Positions 1-11,395 of a stretch of DNA of 64,000 bases are shown here, piece by piece. Source of the DNA: Tubiluchus corallicola (taxonomy: Eukaryota > Priapulida > Priapulimorpha > Priapulimorphida > Tubiluchidae); NCBI GenBank assembly GCA_030141605.1, contig JAQGDQ010000143.1, forward strand, positions 126,001-190,000, given 5' to 3'. The translations under genes were made by a program, and so were the position numbers. Numbering within the stretch: position 1 is the first letter of the stretch; the number at the start of each line of letters is the position of its first letter. Under the pieces are notes generated by a model. It ran no database searches, was not told where the DNA came from, and worked only from the letters and a program-made list of their open reading frames with translations.

Positions 1-194
1 GACTTCAGCTTTATGCTCTTAGCAGAAAGAAGTAATGACAAAACCCATTAAGCTTCGCAGCATCTTATCATATTATTTCTTGTCTCAGGTATAAGTAGAT
101 AAGATCTCAACACTGAAGACAGATGACCAACATAGCCTACTGAACTTGCAATTGTAGCAGTCTGTTTCTCGTCTAGTTGTTAAATATCGGTATT

Positions 195-876
195 ATGGGT
201 ATTTTGCTAATGGTTCAATTTAAAGTAATCGTTTTTATAGCTTACGTGCATCTCGTGAGCAATGTAGCTGCGTTCACCATTAATGCATTCTCTCTTGTGG
301 AAACTAACACTCCGTTTGGACACAAAATATCAGGACCTGGAATAGACCTTGGTTTTGAAGCAGCGAGAAGGCTCCTAAACAGTACTTTTGAAATAAAAAA
401 TCATTATATTATCATTAAACCACAAGGCTGCATTCCTAGTTACATTGGCGCCATCGCAGCTGAGTTATACTGGACCAGGAATGTGTCAGTTTTCATTGGA
501 CCTGGATGTAGTAACTCCCTCGTTCATCTGGGATACATGGCAGCTCGATGGAATCTTCCTGTTGTCACCGCTGCTGGTACTGAAGCTAAACTGGCTAATA
601 AGAAAATGTTCCCAATTTTGACCAGACTTATATTCAGTAATCAGCAGACACTAAACGAATTCTATTTTAATATTTTGACATACTTTAGATGGAAACACTC
701 AGCCATAATATTCGATCAAAACCATCGTATTTCGTTGATTATTGGCGAAAATGTGTACCGGATGTTTATAAATAATCATTATCCAAGTTTGCAGTTGGTG
801 TTTAATACAAAAGCGAATGCGAAATACGAACAAACTGTTAAACAGCATCTAATGAAAGTTTCAAAGCACGCTAGAG
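195..876 (+). CDS. Receptor guanylyl cyclase, alternative first exon A (ligand-binding N-lobe)
   Basis: This exon encodes 227 codons plus one base: a hydrophobic signal peptide (residues 1 to about 27) followed by the N-terminal lobe of an ANF-receptor (periplasmic-binding-like) ligand-binding domain. Seen directly: the hallmark VFIGPGCS, the AARWNLPVVT stretch and a pair of cysteines 27 residues apart (GCIPSY and GPGC) matching the first disulfide loop of natriuretic peptide receptors. The first in-frame ATG is at 195; the frame is open from 177 but that codon is TTG. It ends at a gtaag donor after a first-position G, the same phase-1 point at which exons B and C end. No exon-2 homologue follows before exon B, so it should splice to 16644. 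Alternatives are a stranded partial gene duplicate or the remains of a second receptor. An intact frame, signal peptide and donor favour a working exon. Confidence 0.82.
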
Positions 877-1025
877 GTAAGATTTTATACATTTTAGGTA
901 AACCTTTGAAGAAAATAAACGTCTTTTCCTGTCAGTAATTGGCGGAAATGTTTATTGGTATGTTTTTATATATACGTTTTTTATATATATTTCCAAGTAT
1001 TTATTGTTTAATCGGTGATTATACT

Positions 1026-1027
1026 AC

Positions 1028-1112
<85 letters not shown>
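1026..1112. repeat. (ATT)n microsatellite
   Basis: About 28 uninterrupted ATT units. The poly-isoleucine open frame across it is a repeat artefact. Confidence 0.97.
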
Positions 1113-1299
1113 AATCCTAACAGTTAGTTTTCAGATTTTTTTATATAAATGCATTTTTATTTTTTTGTTTGTGTACGAAGAGTACACAACGACGGATTTA
1201 AACGTTTGTGCCTTTTCATTTGTTTATTGTGCAATTTTTAAATTGATGTTCATTATGTAATATAAGGCATTATTTAATAATAATGCAGCATTACGTTAC

Positions 1300-2660
1300 A
1301 AATCACGAAATTTGCCATTACGTAACTATTTTTGTGTAATTATGTAACAAAACGATGCATTATGTAACGGCATGATCATGGTGTATGGTTGAGACTTGCC
1401 ATGATCTCGATGTGGTTTGATTATTGGACTACATCAGTTTCCTTCTGTTCTAGACACGGGTGTGGTCGATTTGGTTTTCTTTTGGACTCTGGCTGGTCTG
1501 GTAGGAATCTGGTCTTCTGAGGTGTGACCTGTCAGAGGTCTGGCCTGTGGCTGGTCTATCTTGAATCTCATCTGTTCGAGTCTGATGTATCAGAGGTGCG
1601 GTCTATCGCTAGTTTGCGTCTGGTTCGGTCTTTCTGAAGTCTAACCTGTTAGATTGCTGGGTACGGTCTGATAGAACCACACTGAAAAATGGACTCTTAT
1701 GACCTACGAATTAGTCCGCAGTATGTTATTGTTCTTTGCGAAATTAATGTGTACAAGAATTTTCCCTGTAACATAACTAACGACGAAGGATCCATACTGG
1801 ATCCCAAAATTCCTTTTTCATTTGAGACCATTTTCAAATTTCTCGCGTTGTCAAACTTTCATTCAACTTTCATTCAACATGACAAAGGCACAAAATTCAC
1901 TCAAATATCAAGACTCCCATATATGCAATTATCTCTCCCTAGAATTAATTAAGTCCTTAAATTACATGATTCGAAATCATAAGGCTCTACTTATTTCTAC
2001 TCTGATACTAACTCTAGGTAATATGTTCACTTGAGTTATTACTATTTTCAATTAATGCATTTTAAACAAGTACATTATTGTTATTCCCACGTACTATTAA
2101 GGTTGTTCCACTAAAGGTGCTTAAAAGTGTGTATTGCTAAATATAGCAGTAAGGTACATAGTAACTGGATCTTTTAAAAGCAAGCAGGAAAATATTGGGA
2201 TGGCTAACTCGATAACTTTCGTTAATTCCCCACCCCTTCACCTAAACGTAGTAACTAAAAATTAATTGTAATATTATATTTATATTTTGTCTTAATTCAT
2301 TACAGCTATATTGTACTAATAGTTTTACTAACAGGTGAAAAATAAACGATATTCTAATTATAATTCTACAACCATATCTTCTAAATCAACTTCTGACAGA
2401 CCAAACCCTAGACCACCAGGCTCTAGACAGGAAGACTCTGATATACAAGACCTCAGACAAGACCAGATGGTGCTGGAGCGACATCCACATCTAGAACAGA
2501 AAGAAACTGACCCACTCCAATAATTAGACCTCATCCAGACAGTGCACATGACCTAATTGCAGACCACGACCAAACTTAGGTCTGTCAGTTACATAATGCA
2601 TTATTTTTTGTTACATTATGATGTTTCGCTACGAAAAATTGTTACCGAAATTTGTCGTTC
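1300..2660. mobile_element. Fold-back / long-TIR non-autonomous DNA element
   Basis: The left arm (about 1300-1660) and right arm (about 2370-2660) are imperfect inverted copies. Seen directly: ATGCATTATGTAAC in the left arm near 1354-1370 and its reverse complement near 2590-2605; the left arm reads TTCTGTTCTAGACACGGGTG near 1445 while the right arm, reversed, reads TTCTGTTCTAGATGTGGATG. Both arms continue inward as GGTCTG-rich degenerate repeats (CAGACC on the right). The roughly 700-bp centre has no recognisable transposase; its open frames are short and overlapping. I could not define a target-site duplication. It is best called a non-autonomous long inverted-repeat element lying in the intron after exon A. 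Confidence 0.72.
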
Positions 2661-3381
2661 AATAGAAATGGAGCATGTTCTATCATCGTGAGAATTACTT
2701 GGAAATGTATATTAAATGTTAACTGCTTAATTATTTCTTTTGTATTTAACGAACAACAATTAAAATAATTCAGCATAAAATGCAAGTTTCAACTCATTTT
2801 TTACCATTTTGTGGTGGTCACCAATGTAGCAGATAACTGCACTTAACTATTTTTCACTTTGAGCATGTTAATTTAAATTGTATTTAAAATCGTTTACCCA
2901 AGTGATTGAGGCTATTTAATTTTTTTGAATGTTTCAAACTTGCGCTGTCATTTACGGTCAGTATTTAAGAAAAAGCTATACATTAAATAAAACCACTTCT
3001 TTTTATGTTACCTGAATCAGTAAATAAGCACAAGATGTAAAAATTTTCTTCTAACATAACTTTTATTTTCAGTTTACTAGCAATTTTTGTTCATAATAAT
3101 AGCATGTTTAAATTTAAACAAGTACGAGAGTTTCGTCGCTACATTGTTAGGTCACTTGATCGAGATGTCGTCTCATTGAATAAAATAAAATACAAAATAA
3201 ATTGGTATAAAAAAACTGAACGGAAGACGGATGCTTTACTCGTTATTACCTTCTACTTATCTGTTGGATAATAGGGTTACTTCCTTTGTCGGTAAAACCT
3301 GGTCATTCATGTAATTGATGAGAGATGTTTGTTAAATTAGGCATTTATTGAATACCTTAATTACCTCTGCATTGGATGAAG

Positions 3382-3652
3382 ACGCCGGCACATTTGACAT
3401 CAGGTTTGATGGATTAAATCGTTTCCGCTTGACGTGGGAGTTTGGAGGAGAGAGCCTTCAAGTTACTTGATCTTGAAAGATGTATACTGTTCCTGCTCTG
3501 GGTCCTAAGTTTGATGAGAAGTTGTGGGGACGTCCTGAAAAAGACTGCTTGCTATCCCGAAGAAGACTGAGAGAGACGCTAGCCGAACCTGCTATAACTG
3601 AAGAAAAAAGTTTCGCTGCATCATTAGAGCGCGCATGAGAAAGGACCGGTCC
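3382..3652 (+). pseudogene. Possible decayed coding fragment, unrecognised
   Basis: A stretch less AT-rich than its surroundings reads as one frame with two close stops (near 3470): an upstream part with FDIRFDGLNRFRLTWEFGG and a downstream part starting MYTVPALGPKFDEKLWGRP and running to a stop near 3650. Charged, codon-like composition suggests former coding sequence, possibly from a transposable element. I do not recognise the family, and it could be chance. Confidence 0.22.
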
Positions 3653-5453
3653 CACCAATGTGCTGGAAACCTGTTTGTCTGAAAAACTTTTTTATATTTG
3701 ATAATGTTTTTGTTCTATGTTTGCTCTGTAAAATTAAATACGAATCCTGACGTTTGTTTATAAAAGCAAAAAATATTGCGAAACGTGTTTTATTGTCCGA
3801 AGGTATTACACATAATATACTCTTTATGAATGTTATAGTGATCATAGTCGTACGGTAAGAAGTTTCACACGGCGAAGAAGAAATTTCTAAGTTATCCAGT
3901 CTGAGTGATTTCAAAATAAATGTACACAACGGACCGCATGATAATATATAGGACATAGACTGACACAAGTGTCTAAAACAGAATAGTTATGCTTATTAGG
4001 CCTAAGTGTTTATACTTATTTATATTTTATACTTATATATTTATATATATGTACACAGTAATAAATGGACTCTGATTGCAATAGTTATATCATATAAATG
4101 TAAGAAGAACAAATTATAATAACCTTTACTAAAAAAATCACGAGTCCAACAAGTCAAAGGTTTGTATTTTCATTGAGCAAATGCCGCAGATATACATTTT
4201 TTAATGCTTCAGAAACTTAAAAGAAATAATGGTGATAGTGTATGTTTTCCTTGTGCAAATATGTCTATAACCTTGTCTATTACAAAAAGTTTATAAAAAG
4301 TTTGATGTGATTTGCAGAACTAAAGTGGATAGCAGGTACTACATTTCAGAATTTATATTAAAAGTTAAAAACAATTTGTCGCACAAGAAATATTTTAAGT
4401 GCAGTCAATAAAAAGAAGTAGTAAATGCATGAGCAATTTTTGAATGCTGAAATATTAAATTTTGAAAAGTTAAAATAGAATTACTTGCCCAGAAAATAAC
4501 TAGCTTTTGTCCTGGAAAAAAAACAATTCAGCCCCCGTCTCGTACGCGTATGGAAGTGATGGTTATATTCGTGAAAATAACGCACGTATATATTTATTTT
4601 ATATAGGTGTTTTCTCAAATTTTGAAGTGGTTAGTATATATATATATAACGCTATATATATATATATATTACACTAAGTATATAACGCAAATTAATGCTA
4701 TACACAATAGACAGGTGGCTATAGACGATTAGTAACAATAGAAATATATACAAAAAACAATATTATATATATGAAATTTTTAATTAATTAGTTGGTAAAT
4801 ATAAAAGCATCTCTTTCAGTTCATTTCGAGTGAAACTATCAACCATTCACGTTGACAAGACTAATAGATTTCATAACTTAGTTTTTTTCTACAGTATAAT
4901 TTAAGGCCATTTCTTTGCTTTCGTAAAAAACCCATTCAGAATGTTCAGCGACTAACGAATTTCGTTATAAAGTTTGACTGACGTGTTTGTACATCTTTTT
5001 ACAAAAAATGTGGCTGAAGTTTGCAATTCTCCGCACACAAGAAATTAGTTCGTGATGCGATTAACAACGAGTGAGAAGGCAAATGAGAAGGAGCGGGAGA
5101 GGGTGATAGAACGAGGAGAATGCTAATAAGGGGAATAGTTTCGGCTATATAACGTGACATATTTGAATGGGAGTTGTACGGAATAGTTAAAATTTGTCGC
5201 AAGGATTTTCTAAATTCCTGCGCTATTAGCTTAATGTTACTGTCAGCTAGGCAGAAAATACTACTACCATAAAATGGAGAGCAATAGGAAAAGAACAATT
5301 TTAGCAATACACTCTTGTCAGAGTCTTATGAAATCTGCAAATTCAATGTTGTGTTACATTACACAACATTGAATACACAGATTTCAAAAAATCTTGCTTA
5401 CAATGCAGAATGTCAGTATTTTGACAGTATTAAACAGTAGTTAAGACAATGCC

Positions 5454-5930
5454 CTAAGTAATCAACTTCATTATACCATTTAATCTGGTTCTATTAACAA
5501 TAATCCTCGGGATATTGTATTGCTGGTGTTTTCTAAATAGAATATATTTTGATTTTTCCAAATTGATCAATAAGTCATGTTTTTCAGCAAAGTCTGTACA
5601 AGTATTCAACATGATTTTTAAGCCTGTTAAGGAGGGAGCCAATAAGGCGTCACCAGCATAACCTGACGTACCCTGAGTAAACAAATTTAAAAGGTGCCAC
5701 CAATTTTCAATTTTGTCAGCATTTCATCGATGTATATTGAAAAGAAGACACAAGATAGTACACTACCCTGCCTTATCCCATTGATGGCAGTAAATTTGTA
5801 AGAATTTGCACCATTCCACTGAACTCTTATTTTTGATTTACATAAACACTGAGTAACAATGACAAAGCATAATAAGACATGCTATATTTCTTTTCAAGTT
5901 TTGTAAACAACGTACTAATGTTAATTCTAT
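5454..5930 (-). pseudogene. Decayed non-LTR retrotransposon reverse transcriptase fragment
   Basis: On the minus strand, from about 5930 down, the sequence reads a relic of the RT palm. First comes KSKIRVQWNG, then GIRQGSVLSCVFFSIYIDEM (the conserved RQG.VLS..LF.IY block). After a stop and frameshift comes GYAGDALLAPSL, in which the catalytic YADD has become YAGD, followed by NLEKSKYILFRKH. In-frame stops also lie upstream near 5880. The motif order is that of CR1/RTE-like LINE elements. The lost catalytic aspartate and the frame breaks show that it is dead. Confidence 0.85.
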
Positions 5931-6354
5931 TTTTTAAATGCTAGTTTTTTACTAGAGGAATGTTGGAGCTAGATAGACGAGTGTAAAAAACTGCGCGTTT
6001 TCTGTGTGAAATGATCTTTTTCTGTTTTCGCGAAAAATCGAAAAGCTTGAGAAATTTTTCGGGTTCCCGAATTTCTGAGAACAATCCCGTATTTTATTTT
6101 CCTACCCAACCTAGCACACAGGTCTAAAATAAGGATCACGTTTGTGTGCCGTTTTTGTTTTTGTGCGGGAACTCGTTAAGATGTACGAGTTTGGGTTGTT
6201 TTCTCAGCCTTGCAAATGTAAATTAATTGAGTTTATTATGATGAGAGCACTTGAAGTAATGATACATCAAACTACGATCCTGTCGATCCCCTGCATCAGA
6301 ATATTGTTCACCCAACTCAGCATGTCAGATACATTTTTATATAAGCAAATATCT

Positions 6355-6357
6355 ATA

Positions 6358-6408
<51 letters not shown>

Positions 6409-6592
6409 CCGTCTGTCCGTCCGTCCGTTCGTCCACCTACAGACGTACATACATACATACATACATACATACACACATACATACATACATACATACATAC
6501 ATACATACATACATACATACATACATACATACATACATACATACATACATACATACATACATACATACATACATACATACATACATACATAA
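6355..6592. repeat. (CTGT)n then (CATA)n tetranucleotide arrays
   Basis: A CTGT array (about 6355-6430, with CCGT variants towards its 3' end) is followed by a CATA array (about 6446-6592). The long overlapping frames on both strands here are translations of these repeats, not genes. Confidence 0.97.
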
Positions 6593-8333
6593 TTCATGCA
6601 TATGGTAAATAAAGGCGACCAGAAAACATTGTTTTTGGACGACAAAAGCAAACAATAGTCAAGAAAGAAATGATATCATTAGGTGAAATAGATCTGGTTT
6701 GGAAGTAGTTGGTTCTAAAGGATGTGAAAAGAATTTTTATAAGTTTCACAAGCTTAGAATGTGTGGAAGCAGTTCGTGCACACACACATAAGCAGCTTTT
6801 CAAATTGAAATCAGTTTTTGTTTCTTCATTACGTTGTACTTCTCACCACATTGAGCTTACATTACATCGATCATACCTAATTTAGTTCAGACAATGACGT
6901 TTTACTTGTTCTGGTAGCAGTAAGGTCATTGTTAGAAAAAACATTATCCAACCCTGCAATCGATGTTGAATGAAAATCGACAAAATTAAAATCAGAAAAC
7001 ATCTGTCGGAATCACACCATGTGACGTAAAATATTACAACAAAAAATTTACTAGAAAACGAGATTTTTGCCAGCAATGAAAAGAACTATTTGAAGATTAT
7101 AGATTTCGGACATTGTCGTGTTACTGTGAGACTGGTATTTTCTTGTTTGTACGACATCTTGAAAAGAATTTCAACTATGACTGGAGAACGTGCACCTGCA
7201 CTTCACACTAGGCTTCACATCAGCAAAATATGTTCGTGAATCAGCAAAAAATTGAAAGAAACTTAGAATCCAAATAATGCAAGGAGTTGCGTGGGTAAGC
7301 CATGGGAATTTTAAGCTTCTTTCACTTATTCTGGAAATCGCCACCTCTTCATAACGTTTTTACTTGAGCACGAATATGCATAGAGCAATATATATGAGGT
7401 GGACAATATGTGTAAGTTGCCAGTCTGTTGTTCTTTTGATATAAAAACCTTGAGTGCCTAATTCATGACGGTGTATGAGCCGGAGAACGTGTTGCATTTA
7501 GCTGGTTGTTGTGGTATTAGTGTAATTGTAGCTTGATTATCGTATATGTGCTGCGAAAGTTCTACTTTCACTTTGTTCGAAAAAAATAATTCCAAGGATT
7601 ATGTAGCCCTTTAATCATCAGTACTTATTTCGTCTACACCATCATATCAAAGTGCAAATAAAATTCAGTTCAACCCAGTATTTGTGGAGAACTGGTCAAC
7701 CAGATTGTCGACAATGCAGGCAGGATCTGGTGTTAAACTACTGAGGTGATATGAAAAATAATATAATAGTGATATCATAGTGATAGTGATCAACGTTTTT
7801 AATGTTGAGATTTTGTTATCGATTCATTAGAAAAAAGAAGATTTCGTATATCTGTGTAACGTTTCGTAAAAGAAAGAATTTTTATTGACAAAGTAATTAC
7901 CAGTAACATAAAATTGTAAGAGATGATACCGAATGAAGTCATAGCTTATGCAAGCAAAACAAATTGTCTCCAAGCACGCAGTAACGCGGATCGAAAATTA
8001 TAATAAAGAAGAGAAGCTTTAAGACGAAAGCTTTAAGAAAGGCTTTTTCACATTGTATTTGGCACAAAGACGTAAAAATTGACAATGATGAATCCTGTGC
8101 ATTATCGCTGAGATGTAATAATAAGCGCATTAAGTTATTAAAGAAGCCTTTTACAAGACTTTAATTTGAAAACCAAAGGCAGCGCAGGCCGAGGCGCGCA
8201 CTATTATGATTCTTAAAATATCGAAATTTAGCGAAGTTTGTAACATGTCACAGAATTTCATATTACGGACACTTGTAATACTGCTTTCTTTGTACGCGTG
8301 TACGATTAATTTTTTGTATACTGACTGTAACAT

Positions 8334-8342
8334 GATATAAAA
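8334..8342 (+). promoter_or_regulatory. Possible TATA-like element for first exon B
   Basis: GATATAAAA lies about 125 bases before the ATG of exon B. A matching GATATAAAT lies about 205 bases before the ATG of exon C. The shared motif fits separate promoters for the first exons, but chance TATA-like strings are common in AT-rich DNA. Confidence 0.25.
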
Positions 8343-8459
8343 TTGCTAGCAAATATCGTTTTAACGGGCTGAGCGGTTTGGATTGTAGCGTGATGCAACA
8401 AGCTATGTGCATTTTGTGTTTATAACATTTGTTAAGCATAGATTATTGCAGCCAGACTT

Positions 8460-9126
8460 ATGAAGTTTTCACTGGCGACAATAAGTATTTTAGCTGTTAG
8501 CCGCTTACTAGTCACTGTAGTCATAAGTGAACAAGTTAGCAATATATACATTAAGTCCATTATTGAGACTGGGCGTCTTGGCTTTCCTTTACCACAGTCT
8601 GGTCCAGGCGTTGAAATCGGTATCATCAAGGCAAGAGAGATTCTCAGAGACATGGCCATTGTCCACCACAATTTTGTCTCTGCCATTGGTTCAGCGTGTG
8701 ACAGTAGCCGGTACATAAATGCCATTACAGCTGAGATTTACTGGACGCAGAATGCGACCGCGTTCATAGGACCAGGGTGTAGTGACTCTCTTCTACAGTT
8801 TGGGCACACAGCCGCCAGATGGAACTTGCCCATTGTTACACCAGTGGGAATATCTACCAAGCTGTCAAATAAAAAGTTCTTTTCCACGCTTACGAGAGTT
8901 GGTCGAAATCAAGACAGTTTGAACTTGGTCTATTTAAACATTATCAAATTTTTCAATTGGCGGCACACGGCCATCATATACAATGAGAACAGAGCCTTCG
9001 AGGTAGTGCTTGCAAGGAATATTTTTAACATGTTTATCAAGCTTCAGTATCCTATTGTTAAAGTTACAGTGAAAAAAGATGAAATAGGAGCTGATCAGTT
9101 GATTTATGCATCTACCGTAGCCAGAG
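8460..9126 (+). CDS. Receptor guanylyl cyclase, alternative first exon B (ligand-binding N-lobe)
   Basis: This exon encodes 222 codons plus one base. ATG at 8460 opens a signal peptide (about 22 residues, core ISILAVSRLLVTVVIS), followed by the ANF-receptor N-lobe. Shared with exons A and C: SGPG..I near residue 46, the cysteine pair (SACDSS and GPGCSDSL), AARWNLPIVT and LSNKKFFSTLTRV. It ends at a gtaag donor in phase 1. Relative to A and C it has several insertions or deletions, all in multiples of three, which argues for selection on the frame. It would join the common exon at 16644 to give a 1049-residue receptor. No downstream receptor exon lies between it and exon C, so it cannot be a complete independent gene here. 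Confidence 0.83.
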
Positions 9127-9477
9127 GTAAGTATAGTCTCTTCTGGATGAATCTTCATTCTGAATCTTTTTTGCATTGAATTTTAGATTAAGAGAATAAT
9201 TTATATTAAAAGTATTATAATTATATAAGTAGGAAAAAACGAAATGAGTACGAAAAACTAATTTTAGAGCTTCAACATCCGGTACTTTAGCGTCAAGCAG
9301 AAGGCCAAATACTGATGTCTGTCTGCAATGTATTTTGGCATAATTATAGATTTGGGTGTTGAATATTTTTAGCCTGCTTTTCATAACAGATTTGCCGAAA
9401 ATTTACACAAATTTGAGTTTACTTGAAATTATTGCATCCCGAAACCAAAGACTATTTTCTTTCAGAGACGCTCTATA

Positions 9478-9628
9478 TAATGTAATGTAATGTAATGTAA
9501 TGTAATGTAATGTAATGTAATGTAATGTAATGCAATGCAATGCAATGCAATGCAATGCAATGCAACGCAACGCAACACAACACAACACAACACAACACAA
9601 CACAATACAATACAATATAATATAATAC
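9478..9628. repeat. Graded pentanucleotide array (TGTAA to TGCAA to CGCAA to CACAA to TACAA)
   Basis: About 30 five-base units whose sequence changes in steps along the array: roughly ten TGTAA, six TGCAA, a couple of CGCAA, several CACAA, then TACAA/TATAA. Each step is a single transition, and each variant forms its own homogeneous block. Confidence 0.95.
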
Positions 9629-11029
9629 AGACTCTCTATACAATATACATTAATTACATTGTGAAACCGATGGGGTGCAGATATCAGTTAAACGCTTTGG
9701 CAGTAACAGGTGTTAGATGGTGCAGTTTGTGATGACACTACGTGTCGATCTGTTATTGTGTTTACTAAAAAAGTTAATATCAATTGACCGATTAATTAAG
9801 TGGGGAAATGATTCTCTGTTTATGTGATCAACTCATGTTTCTGGATGTACGTGCATTAGGTGTACAGTTCCCAAAATACCAGTGGACTGCCACATTTACA
9901 AAGTCATTCATGAGTAGTTTCCATCATGCGATAGGCTAGTTAGCTGGTATGTTGGCTAGTTGCATGCTTGATCATTTGGTTCGTTGGGTAGCTGGTGAAC
10001 TGTTTAATGATTTGGTTTTTAGTTGTTTGAACTGGCAAATAATTTAGTCAATCATTATTTAATTGTTTGATTTGTTGATTTGTTCTTCATTCATCTCTTT
10101 CCAAACATTAGTCCCTGTATAAACTATTGTTAATTTACAATTCACTATTGCAATTCGTGTCATCAAATTAATTTCTTCAGTCCAATACACTGTTCATCAC
10201 TATGATACCAAACCATCACGCTATCGCAGTATCACCCATAAAGCTGCTCAACCATTATGTTTGAAGTCACAGGGCCGGTGCTAGGATGTGCTGGGCACAA
10301 TTTGAAGAAATCTGTCAAATAGGCTTATAACCGCAGACACTACAGCTGTTCATCGACTACTCTATTAGTCATTAACGCCACAATTTAAACAACAGTATGC
10401 AATACTATTATTTAGACTGTGCTAATGCTACCCAACCAATTCTCTCTCGGCAATAACGTTACCAACCTAACAATAATCACTAAGGAGTACATTTTGTATT
10501 TTTCACGTTGTAATGTATACGCTCAAACCAATGTTGCCTTCCCGTATCTATGTTAATTTTTTTTTACAAAAAATACAAATTTTCTCTAGTCTACAATTAT
10601 TACCTCTACAAAGCCACTGAAATAAGTGCTAGAAAAATACGTGCTACAGATTACTACGTTGCACTGAAAAGCTAAAATGCATACATACATTGTTGGTCCA
10701 ATATTGAGTCGAGAAAAGCCAGAATGTCAGTAAAAGGTAGCAGTAGCAGCATAATTACAGGTCAAATTTTAAAGGTAACAGAGACGTGTGTACATAACAA
10801 GTTTCATCTATACAATGTCAGAGTAGAAAAAGTATTCAACCCTGTAGAACTACAGTCTAATATATTGTGGCTTCTAATGCATATGCCGCTTGGGAAGGGG
10901 TAATGGACCAAAACATTTGTACCTGCAACACACATGGTAATCTTCTAAACTATATTATTCACGTGTATCCGGCTTGCCTATTTAACCAGCTCTTGATCAC
11001 AGTTAAAAGAAGCGTACTAAAAGTTTAAC

Positions 11030-11395
11030 AAATTATCAGAAGTTCTAGAAGAAGATGAGTTGCACGTTCTCAGCATATTCTTGCAAAATCTTACTATCCA
11101 AGCCCGATATGGAAGAACGATGAGCGTGCCATTCTGTTCTAACATCGAAGTACCTCAAGGGAATTGTTTGAGCCCGTCCCTTTCACCTTGTATCTTGTCG
11201 TAGCTATGACAGACGACAACTGTATACCTTGTGAAGAAATGAAGGTTCATACCTACACATATCTCAATCTAGAAAACTTTAGACTAGATACATTAGTTGA
11301 ACATAGTTCTGCTACATTCGGAAAACCTTCATCTTTCATCTCCATGCAATATTTGGATGATATACTGGACGCGATATGCAAAACAAATTAATATC
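11030..11395 (+). pseudogene. Decayed LINE reverse transcriptase fragment
   Basis: The frame beginning EVLEEDELHVLSIFL reads on through RTMSVPFCSN and EVPQGNCLSPSL, the RT block usually written PQGD.LSP.LF. A one-base deletion near 11180 then shifts the frame, which resumes with FTLYLVVAMTDD and ends SFISMQYLDDILDAICKTN. The YADD catalytic motif is replaced by YLDD. These are non-LTR RT motifs in correct order, but the frameshift and the changed catalytic site make it a relic. It may belong to the same family as the fragment near 56460-56860. Confidence 0.82.

Larger units (their letters stand above)
877..8459 (+). other. Intron/spacer between first exons A and B
   Basis: About 7.6 kb without a coding exon that I can support. 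It holds an ATT microsatellite, a large fold-back element (about 1300-2660), a decayed open stretch (about 3382-3650), AT-rich DNA with TA runs near 4640, an antisense LINE reverse-transcriptase relic (about 5454-5930), and CTGT and CATA tetranucleotide arrays (6355-6592). From 6600 to 8300 I see nothing beyond ordinary AT-rich sequence. Neither strand shows a homologue of the second receptor exon (16644-16939). Confidence 0.6.

Noticed and set aside
6267-6655. Long open frames on both strands (Tyr-Val-Cys-Met and His-Thr-Tyr repeats)
   Set aside because: They are translations of CTGT and CATA microsatellites in several frames.
10269-10300. CAGGGCCGGTGCTAGGATG resembling an hAT transposon terminus
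   Set aside because: No opposite end or 8-bp duplication is visible, so a short resemblance only.
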